Source: Pelodera strongyloides (lineage: Eukaryota > Nematoda > Chromadorea > Rhabditida > Rhabditidae). Taken from it: DNA of 64,000 nucleotides. Every line of letters begins with the position of its first letter. Positions within the stretch are counted from its first letter, which is position 1. The translations under genes and the position numbers were made by a program. Location: positions 124,001 to 188,000 of the forward strand of contig JAANDG010000121.1 of NCBI GenBank assembly GCA_036852015.1. Direction: 5' to 3'. Below are positions 47,318 through 59,300 of the stretch, in pieces. The notes under the pieces were generated by a model. That model did not search any database. It was given only the letters and a program-made list of their open reading frames with translations, and was not told the origin of the DNA.

Positions 47318-50300
47318 TTACTGTAATTTACAACGGTCACCCTCGTCAGGTCCAAGTCCTGTGCTGTCCAAGTTCAAGGACGTCGTCCGGAATATATCGA
47401 TTGGGCGCGATAGATGACGACCGTTTAAGATGTGCTCCACCACAGCCTGAAAACAATAATACCGTAATCTTACTCCTGAACTTTTTATTTATTCTGTACA
47501 TTTTAAATTTACAAGTGTTGCGAAGCGTTGTGTGCCATATAAATCCCGAGAATAAGCCTACGCGAACCGGATATTGCGCTTTCTCTTTAGACTTTTGACA
47601 TGGCTGAGGCTAGGAAAAGTAGTCATGCATCCGATACAGTTTCCGTTAGAAAAGTAAATCTAACGATCGAAACGATGAATCAGCCACGGGCGTCCAAACA
47701 TTGCACTAATTTTTTTCGATCTTCATGCATCCATTTCTTACTTCCACTTTACTTGCCACCCTCGACCCTCCAGCTTCCCCCGCCAATCAATATACAGTAC
47801 ATGTGGAAAACCCAATTAAATCGTTCTTCTAGTACTGCCCTCGTTCTTATAGTAACCAAACAAATCAATGTTTCTTTCTAACGATCGATCGCAATATCAA
47901 ATGGTAATCAATATCAGGCTCTATTTTCCCTGCATTCACTGTGTGACGTCGCTACATTGATTCACTATATAATCTGATCTTCTCTTAAAGCGAAACGCTA
48001 GCCTCTTTGGAAAATTTGCATATGATAAGCAAATCCTATGTATCCTATGCTAATTTTGTACGATTGCTGTGGAAGATCGTACAAAATTAGCATAGGATAC
48101 ATAGGATTTGCTTATCATATGCAAATTTTCCAAAGAGGCTAGCATTTAGCTTTAATAAAACAACAAAAACTCATTACCTTTCTCTACGTATTTCTTTATC
48201 CCATGTCCCATGAATCCTTTTTATTCATTCCTAACTATCAGATTAAATTAAATGTTTTTCTACTAGCACTTAATCTGCGTTCATAAAAGAAAATCAGCAG
48301 TTCAAATTCAAAAGCCCACGCTCTTTAGGAAAAAGAAATTTGCTACTCATAGAAAAACCCATTAATTTGAAAGTTTGCTGATATGCTTTCTTCAACTCTA
48401 ATTCCTAATTGGGTAAAATGGAAGCGGATGCAAATTAGAGAATAGAGTTTACTGTTTCAACGCTTAATCTTTTGTTCTCGGGTCTTAAAATTTACTTTGC
48501 ATTAAAATTTGCATTTCCAAACAATTGAATTGCTGCAGGAAATCAAATAAATATCAATAGTGTAAACGCGGAGATTAAAGATTAATTAGACTGTCACCAT
48601 TCTGCACATGGGCAGAAATTGGGCATAAATCTATATGAAAAAGTTAAAATTTCACAATACTTTTCATCAATGGAACAAATTTGCAATAATTTCTGTAGAT
48701 GGTCTGCTGAACCAACCCAATGGCAGCTTGGCGCAATGTTCTGTACAAGGCTTAACACTGCATTTCTCAACTACATATTTCATAGTACTAATTTCACTAC
48801 TCTTTAGCTTACATTACAAACCAGATTTTAAAAAAGTCTATAATAATGGGCCACACTACTAATATCAATCTCATCCTATTACTTATAGCTCCCTGTATTA
48901 TCGAAAAAACAACTATACATCACATTAAATCCTTTCTATTTGACATTTAGAATCCCAGTTCCTCTTGATGAGTGCCTACGCTTTCCGACCACTTACACAG
49001 GGTCCTCACATTATAATCGCAACAAATCTTACATAATAAATAAGAAAATTGGGCCTTCTGTTTTGTCATAATCTCCTTCGAAAACAGGATGAAAAAAAAT
49101 TCACAATTCACAAAAGCAGCGGTCAGGGGGCGAAGCTCCGACTCTTAGGTTCTTGCAGTATTTGGAGAAACCAAAAAGTTTCAAAAAAATATACAAACAC
49201 TACGGTCAGCTACAATTTCCCTGATGAACACTCGAACACAGAATGCCGTAAAGCAAAGTTAAATCAGCGAGCCCATCCCCAAATAACTATTTTTTTTTAA
49301 TTTGTGGAAAACAATAGAGATACCATAACTCGAACGCAATGTTACATGTCTGCAAATACATCCAAAACTTTCCCCTGCCGCACTTTCCTGTTCTACATCC
49401 AAAAAAGCACAAAAGTTGCATGTTGCAACCACCAAAGATTATCCACACGTCCAACATGACCCTAATCACCAACCTTGGTCAAATAGGTGGCAGTGTTCGT
49501 CTTCAGTGCCACATTCTCCAGTTCATAGAAAGAGGTCAGGTCGTTCTTGTCCTGGATCTTCTTCTCGTCTGCATAGATACGGAACGCCTTTTTGATCAAC
49601 TACAAAAAATATATATTGATCGAAAAATGATTAATAATAATGTTCACTGTTTAAGTGAAGACAATTTCTGCAAAAGCAATCAAATAAAGAATGAGTGTAG
49701 TTTAGTAGACCAATGTTTTTTTTGTTCACGAACATATATTTTCTTGCTTTCCACTAATTTTTAAAGATCACACGTAATAATTAATATTTGGCTTCATATC
49801 ATTTTTTTGCACATTGAGCTCTTATTGTCCGTTATAGTTATACTCTCTTTCTTACAGAAACCATATTCACCACTCGATTCCCCATGGGGAATTCCCCGTC
49901 TTTTTCTCTGTGTGCCTCACATTAGAATGCTATTTTCTGTCCCCAGGAAATATTTCCCCGTAGGAATGGGAGTGTTCGTGGTGAGTACGGCCTCGTCACG
50001 TTCACAAGTCAGTGCCCAGAGGTTAAATATATTGTAGTGTACAGAGCAAAGTTTCAAAATCGAACACAAAAAAGCACAGAGAAAAATCCCCCCACAAAGA
50101 GCAACTGGTAATTAATTAATTCTAACTATAATTTTGTTTTAATTTTATAAAATAAAAATAAAACTCACATCGTCACAGTCAATTGTCGTTCCAAAGTGGA
50201 TTTCCGAATTTCGCTCCAAAATTGTGGCAATTATGCTGAGAAGCTGAAATAGTACAAGAATGAAAAGGGGAATTAATTGAAAACTAATTGCATACGGTAC

Positions 50301-53300
50301 GTGTTACACATATATTCTCCACATACAACTCTACCCTGTATGCCCTGTTCTGGACACATGCTACACACATACAGTATATTCGATATTCCACGCCAGCACC
50401 ACATTCCTTTACATCTCTATGACACATTCAGCAGAATCTAATACTGAGAAGTGATATAGACTCGGCTCACTCAGAATACTCCTATTTTCCTAAAGAACCA
50501 GTGTTTCAATAGATTAATACAAAAATATGTACACATAGAGAACCTCAGTTAAATTGTTAGCTATTCGCTGAGCGTATTCTTATGCAAAGATACGTCACAG
50601 GGAAAATATCCTCATATCACAATTAATCCGTCTCGATTAAGATTATATAGGCACAATAATCGGAGAAAATACAATACCTTTGTTGCTAATGGATGAAAGA
50701 GATTAGGAGTTAGGAGAGCTATTTATATTTTTGATTGCTGCAATAAAAGGGTTAGCATTTGATTGGAATACTAAAGTAAGCTTCTCATTATGGAGGAATT
50801 TTTTAAATAAAGGAATAGTCACTGTGCTTAGATATATTCGCTTACGTGATAGTTAATACATAGCAGAAAATGAAAATATTTAGAATTCAAGCCCCTATAC
50901 TAAACATATTAGAAAACGACAAAATCTGCGCTATACTCTATGCATTAATAATACAGCATTAGCTAATTATTAACTACGAATTCATCATAACATAATAATC
51001 ATAATTAACACAATAAATAAAATGACAACATGAGTTATGGGCTATAAAGTCAAAAGTGTCTTGACCAGCAAGTGATTGTGTGATTGGACTGCTCTTTTAA
51101 TCTACTACAAACTTATTCACATAAGTTGGGCATACGTATTACTATGAATATTAGTACTTAATGATTGACATAACCCTGTCTACGAGTTACGCTCGGACGC
51201 AGCCGGAGGATAACTCATAGAAGGGGAAAAAAGGGCACGATGCACGATCCTATTGAGCCAAGCTCGAAGTGTTAAAAAGGAATCGTAAATACTGACTGCG
51301 ACTGCAGATTCCCATTTCCCCAAACCCGTTAATTTGTATGACCTTACAAAGCTACTTACCTCGACCAACAGGTGGCGATACTCAGGATGTCCAATTCGGC
51401 TGAGCATCGACTCAATACGGAAGGCAAATGTGAGCTCAGTTTGCATCATATCGGAAAGAGTGGGTTGCTGAAACATGCGAAACAAGGTTAACAATATCGG
51501 CGACTGTCCGACTGAACAATATCGTATAGTATTCCCCGAAACACGCCTAACCTCGCTAACGAATAACATTACATTGTTAAGAATTCGTGCATTACCCACC
51601 CCCACCAAAATGCTTGAAAAGCGAATGTGCAAGTCGTAGTTGAAGCGAAGGACTCATTGTCAAGTACTACAAGACAATGCACTAAGTTAGTTCACGAGCA
51701 AAAACGACAACATCTTTTTTTATCGCCAGAACTTCAGAGTCAAGCCAAATCCACAAAGTCAAAGCAACCATGTTCCACAAACCTTGGGTAAGAACTGATG
51801 TGCAATGTTGATGCCCTGATCGGCACGCTCCAGTGTTGCCCATACTCGGTCATAGAATGCTGGCGGCATACGATTCAGTGCGCCATTCAATCGCCGCGTT
51901 TGGAGAGGAGAACTATAAAATATTTGATACACATATATGGTTTAAACCCACACCCACAAACCTCCACTTCAGCACCTGTTCTAAGCTATAAAAAAGAAAA
52001 GAATTACCATAATGCAGAAACACTCAACTGACGCAACTCTTACAACTAGCGTAAAAGCTAGAAGCAAATAAAAACGAATGACTAAACAAAGCAATGAACT
52101 CACAGCAGATGCCAGTTCTGTCTGGTAAGTAGTGCAGTCACGGCGTCCTTCACTACAGTAGGCGATAGATCGTACACATCTCCATTCTTGAACTCTGCAA
52201 TACCCATTGTAAATAATTTTGTAAATGAAGCATTACTTATAATTTCTAGTTTTCCAGTCCCCATATTATTGAAATCACGCAAAACCTGCATCATCAGCTA
52301 CTAAACCTCGACAACCCGTATCCACCGCACTAATTATTCGTTACAGTTTTGAAGTTATGCCCGTACGTTTTCTGGACAGTCGTAACGATAAAAAGCTAAA
52401 GCTCAAAGTGACCTAGTGACCAAGCACATTGCATGTTTTTGTATATTTCTTTTAAATAAAATAACACTTTTCCGTGACGACGAGTACATTCAACGTTTTG
52501 CAGATTATTTTCCATAAAAACACAAAATCCGGGATTTAGAACTTAAAGGTATCTTCCAGCACAACAAAAAAACTTTTCACCACAATTCTCACAAGAAAAC
52601 CTTCCCTAATCGAAAAAGGTTTCTCTTTAAAGCCAAAGAATCCAATGATGAAGACCATTTCTATTTAAGTCACTAATCCCTTGGATTTAAAAAAAACGCC
52701 GAGTGACACAACAAAGGAAAGTATCCAATTTAAAGGACATCTTCTAAGGTAATCCTTTGAAAACAATAGAAGGGTCCTAAGTCCTCAAGCAAACTGAACA
52801 AGCTTTCATAATGAGCAAAAAAAAGTAAGGAACAAGAGCAATAAAACAAAGTTCAGTGAACCACAGAGTATTGTATAGAGTAGAAAGTAGTGCTTACTCA
52901 GAGCTCGCTAATTTACTCTTGGACGAAATGTTGCATTGCCAGAATTTCAGTCTTTCAGTATGTACTATACATCACGAGTACCTTTTAACATAACATAACA
53001 ATGTTCCACGCTAGCTAAATGGTAACGCTGAAACACCACGAAAACTTGTGGACAGTTTAGAAATTAGAAATTTACGTACGGAAACATAGCTAACAATTCA
53101 TACCATTAACTAACAGCTAACGTCCAACTAAATTAAATAATAATAAAAAAAACTTTGAAGGCGGAATTCATTCTGATACCTAGTCTAGTAGTGCATCACT
53201 AGAACAAAACAAGCTCGAAACAAAACATCATATCACTTTATAGTCAAAGGTTGTCTGCTTTACCGACAAACACACTAATTTCTGAATCTACCACAGTTTA

Positions 53301-56300
53301 ATATACTGTATCATACTGCCTCTTCTTTTTGCAACTAACTGCTAATACAACAGTCGTCTATCCTAACTCTAACCTTTACATCAAAAACAAAAGCCAGCTC
53401 TACACTACCCAGACTACGAGGTAAACATAGTTTCACCACCCTGCAAATAGGTAAGCATACCGAAAAGTTGCTTCCAAAGGCACGCTAACCGTTGAAACCG
53501 TATGTTTATCAAAACTAAAAACCTAAGTACTTGCTATAACCCAAACACGAAACATGCCGATTTTCATGATCGAACAGAGCAACCAGTCTACAGCTAATTC
53601 AGAACAACTACTAACGATTCATCTCCTCTATCTATCAATTTCCATAAAATCAAATGACATCACTCACTGCTGGCTAATGCGGACTCCGATCAAAGAACAT
53701 GCAAACTACAGTACACTCATTTTACCTTTCACATAAGTGATATCATTATCATTCCTCACGTCACCTGAATACAATACAAATCCAATTATGTATCCAGAAG
53801 GGTTGGTATTCAGATATTTATCATCGTTCAACAAGTTCAACTAAGAAGGAAAGACCAAAAATGTAGGATTATCCCCGCTAAACCCTCATAAAATGGAGCC
53901 TAAAATAACTTTCCAATTAGGAAAAGATTAATACGTTTTCTTCACAATAAAAATATCCAGAAATCGGTAGGGTCTAGGCAGACCAAAATCGGCAGGTTAA
54001 AACGCCCCACTTACGCGAAACATCATACATAATAAGTAAAAATAGAAAACTGCGTTACAAAAGATGTCCAAAACAGTCGAACAACACACTAACACAAACT
54101 ACACCAGAGATCAATGATCAATGTATACATAGGTAATCACCCTGATGATGGCTGTTTAGCCGAAATGTTGGTGCTCAATAAAGATATGTGAAGATCTGCT
54201 TATCTTTATTGGGGAAAAACCAGGGAGTCTGAAAAGCTCGGCACGTGCCTACCCGTTGAATGTATACATAATCAATCGATAGTTGAATAATATTTTCTGA
54301 CCTGTTGGAATTCCAGTGGTGCTGGGCGTTGGCGGGGTAAAGTCAAAAACAGTCTTCCTTCCAGTTCCCGACAATGACGACATATCAGAAGATCTCACAT
54401 AACTGAGCAACATCTGAAGCGCATCGGCCAACCACGAAAAACGAATGGTCAACACACCCTCGAACGCCTTCTCGTTTGACACGATCTAAACTAATGAGAG
54501 GTTAGACAGACATCAGTACCAAACAACCTAACCTGCGGCCGTATTCATCAACACGTAGGGAGCCCCTCCCCAGGGAGCTAAAGAGTGCGTAGAGAGCGCG
54601 AGAGCAGAAGATTCAGAGCGCTCGTGCGTGCGGTGCGCCTAGGGAGTACTCCATGTGTGTTGGTGAATACGGCCACTGGATTTGGAATAAGACAGGGGCA
54701 AGGGCACCGCAAATAAAAAAAGTCACTGGCCATCCCTATCCATACCGTTCCAGTCATGGAATATTACCAGCGCTCTTCAAATACATGAGAGTCGTGCTTA
54801 CCACTTCGAAGCGGTACTACTATATATTCACTCGAAATAATACTCGGGCAAAGAAATACCTACCAAATCTGCGCAGGCGATAATTAGTTCCTGTTGAAGA
54901 CAGGCGGCTTGTGGCTGATCTTGTGGAGAACACGAGAAAAGAAGGTCGAAGATCTCATTCGGTGGCATCGGAGTACTAATGGTCACTTCACGCACACTAC
55001 GGATTCCAAGGGTGACCTGAAAACAAACAAAGTCTAGAATAAGAATTAAAAAATAACCTCTCCGCTTCGCTACCAACGACGGTGAGTGCGCCGGTGCGCC
55101 AAACTATAGTAAACACTTACGAACACCTCTACGCATATAGAAAATTAACGAGGTTTGAAAAGCCAAAATTCGGGCTCTTGGAATTGAAATTGAGAATTAT
55201 CTCATATCATCACCACCGAAGATTAAATAATGCGTACGAGCCATAACTTTGAAAACAAGAGATCATAAACAGATGTACCTGTTTGCCCCTAACCAGCATG
55301 CTTGTGATGCTGGGGGCAATTGAGTTCATTGTCTTACGTAGTCTGCCCGCACAATATCTCACCAACCACCACAGACGCAACTGACACGCGGTACGGTAGA
55401 CACGTTCCATACGGTCGTTCAGAGGCACTGGAAGGGGAAGGGTATCATGTGAGGTCAGGAAAATGGACTGCTACTAGAAATTTACTTGCATTTTATCAGA
55501 ACTTGTTTTGAAATACATTATTATACAGAACAGAAGGAAAGATACTTAAACGACCTCACTCATCCAGTACAACAGTTGTCACAAATAGAAGCTAGTGGTA
55601 ACGTATAAATGAACGCGTAAAAAATCAACTTGCAAATCAGTCAAGTAAAAGTAAAAACAGAGTTGTCAGTTGGTAAATTAAATGACACCTCAAGACCATT
55701 ACTTTAACACAAACAATACCTCCATTCACAGGAAAGTTTGCCGCCTTCCGTTGCCAGAGAATCGAGATGGCAAATGCTGTCGAGCGAAGTCTCTCCGTGT
55801 CATCACGCGAGATTATTTCTATCAAATGAGAATCGCACAGGTGATCCATGTCTTTCTGAAACATTGGCAATTGGCATTCACAAATCATAAATTATATATT
55901 TCATGATACATTTAGCGGGTGAATCGCCGATATGAAGAAATCACGAAAATAATCATATTCAATTCAGTTAGACCACAGGAGAAAATTTTCATTTACATTG
56001 AATCCAATTCCAAACCTACGTGATATTTGTTTTTTCCACATACAGTAGTAGTCACCTCTTACAAAATGCAATCATCATGCAAACTGGAAAATAAATTATT
56101 ATTATTAATTAGTATTATTATTAATTATTATAAACACCAACCTCTCTCGTCGCCTCATCATCGCTCGCATCCTTGAGGCTCATTTTACTGAGCAACTGTG
56201 AATTGCTGTCCGTTTCTCCAAAAATGTCCACATCAAATTCGATATCGTCAGAGTTGGCGAAATCGACGTGTTCAATACACGAAGAGTTGAGCAGTTGCTA

Positions 56301-59300
56301 GAAGTAATAACATTCAACACATGTTTATATTTCTAAGTAAATATATTACCATGAGTAACACCAGAAATGTAATGCCGAGCGCATATCACCCAGTTGGTGA
56401 TATGCTGCTTCGTCGGTTCGCCCGCAAACACCAAGTACCAAAAACAACAATCCAATGTAGATATTTAGGTTAAAAGCAAGTGAATATCAAACAAACTCAC
56501 ATGAACTCTCCCAAGCCTAACTCGGATTCCATTGATGTATCCATTCTTCAGATTCACCAACACGGAGAGCATATGGTCGAAATAGGGTCCGATCACGTTC
56601 TCCTCCAGAAGGACCACACACATCGTCGGACGGCCGGACAATTTCCAGCGCTTGGCAACGAATTCAATGGTTCTCTACAAAGTAATCGATATTTCAACAA
56701 CAGTCTGGCCTTCCATGTGTTTTGATACAACTCGATGAGTTGGATAGGATTAACCATTAACTCAGCAATGTTCTCTAAAAGGGAACTATTTGAGGTTGAG
56801 TTATTATGTTGAAAGGCAAACCTTGATATCATCGATTAGAATATCCGGGTCGGCCCCCACATAAAAGTCCTTCAGTTCGAAAAGGAGGGGATAGCACAGG
56901 ACTGTGTCTCCAAATATGCGATACACCTAAAAGTGGAATGTCAACAACTTTTCAAATTTCGATCACTATCTTTTGTCCATTACGAGATCAAGAACTATAA
57001 TTCAATGAGCCAATCCAGTACATAATATACACTTTGATTGCAATCCATCCAACAAAAGATACATAGAAAATGTACCTGTTGCAATAGCTTTACTTTTACC
57101 TAAGCCCACTCAGTTCTTATCTCGTGGCCCATTTTTTGAGGTACCAATACAATATCGCCCACATATCATACGATCGCGGCAAATATTTGCAAAACTTGAA
57201 ATGCCTGACACCATTACCACATTACGCTTGATTTCCATTGTTTTATTATCAAATCACCTGTTTGCTTGTTTGCTAATCAACGACAACACGACGAGTTATA
57301 CTACTTTCTTTTCATCATTTCATTGTGATGCACACCCTGGGGGTTATTTAATAAATAAATAAAATGCCAAACCGAGCCGTTAAATAACCGTAACATAATT
57401 ACGTAAATCAACCACCTTTGATGTGCTCAGTGGTCCAAATGGTCTCGGGGGACGTCCGCTCAGCTGTAACTTCTTGTCACGGCCCAAACATTCAAACACC
57501 TAAAAACAACATGTTTCATTTCTCTGTTATAAACACTAGATTTTTCCGAGTGAGATTTTCCCTTGGCCTTTTTTATAATCGACAACCTGATTCATAGTTG
57601 AAAATTCACTAGGATAAAACATTAAAAATAAAGGGGTAAATAAAAAATTAAGTTGTCCTGACTCATACACACCTACGCATACCAACAAAGCAACTCACCT
57701 TCACAAGCCTCCAGCTGGGCCATATTTGCACAGGCTCCACTTCATGTGGAGTTTGCGTACTGATTCCTACAAGGTATATGTGTTAAAGCGAAATACCGGC
57801 CTGTTTTTGAAACGCACCTCAAGAACTTCCATTCCGATGCATTTATGCTATGTGGGTGGGGTCGAATTGGGGTCTAGTTTTATTCTAATTTTTGCTCATT
57901 TGCATATGCTACATAAGAAAGCAGGACGCAATGTGTTTCAAAAACCGGCCGGTATTTCGCTTTAAAGGTATCCATCCAACGTACGAGCATAAATAACCAA
58001 AACAAGTAAAACAGAACGTCAACAGACTGAATAATAAACGCTCACCGTATGTCGAGAGCATCATTTGCAGTCGTTGCGATTCGGCAATCAATGCAATTTG
58101 TACCACTGGATCGCCTTCCATTGAGCCCTGACAAAAAGCACCGTTAATAACATTGGACTACTTTGTTGAAAATACATGATGTCATAACTAGACAAGCTAT
58201 CAAGCATAAGGAGCTTACAATAATCTAAATTTCATTAATTCGAATTAAGTCTTACAGTATAACGTGATTTCCATGAGGATCAAACAATGCATGTCAGTTC
58301 AGTTGTGCATTGTGCAATAAAGTAGGAAATCCAACAAACTAACAACACAACAACATCACAAGTCAAATAATGAAGTACCACAATATTCAGTTACCTGGAA
58401 TGCACTATGCTTATGAAATGACTTCGGCCTCTGACTCGCAGGTAGATGACGATTTACCGGGTCCAGATCACCAGCATGAATCAAACCCTCTTCTGAAAAC
58501 GCAAGAATGAAATACATATAAGAGTGATAATGTATAGTCGACAGAAATTCCGTGGGGATGGATATTGAGGATGCATCAGTATGAAGTATGAACGACGCTG
58601 ACGCTTCAAAAAATAATATAAACGTTAAAAGTACAATGATTATTGAGGTGCTTCAGGAGTGACTTTACCCCGCATTACATTCCAAATACTTTGCATGTCT
58701 CCACCAAAAAATAACACAAAATTATTAAAGACACGACGGCGCCAAAACCGCAAAACATGAAACCACTTACTGAGAAGCAGGCAAATGACATAGATTGCGT
58801 TGCTCCACAAATGGTGACCAAATTCCCTCGGGTTCAGTGGGTAGAGATCGGAAGAGCCGGGCCGAGTGCGCTCTTGTGTATAGTAATACTCATCCACGAC
58901 ATAGCATTCCGGCATCACTTGGCCACCAGTTACTGAACAAACATAAAAAATTCTTACTTCTTACACAGAGGTGTGTGTGTGTTCAATTTAAACCCCAAAC
59001 GACGTAACCCAAGAACTCGGTCAGTAAACTGAAAGACCAAAGCGAGTTAGTACTTAGCTTAGTACCGAGCTTCGGTAGGTAATAGTACAACAATTACCAA
59101 GTAATTGTATTCAGTACTCACCATTCTCATCCTGAACCAGCAACCCTTGAACCTTCTCCCAGTATTTTTCCGCAGTCACAGTGTCGCCTTTGATCAACGC
59201 TGAAAGGAGATACCAAGTCACTCAGGACATAAAACTCGTCGGGAAAAGCTCAAAACCACCATCCAAATATGTGTAGTGTTTCCCAAACTTGTATCTCTTT

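Noticed and set aside
56700..56821. Extra PHKB exon reading [20 protein letters not shown] between 56822 and 56674
   Set aside because: Joining 56822 directly to 56674 gives a perfect family alignment (DDIK then [11 protein letters not shown]), while including this segment breaks the frame.
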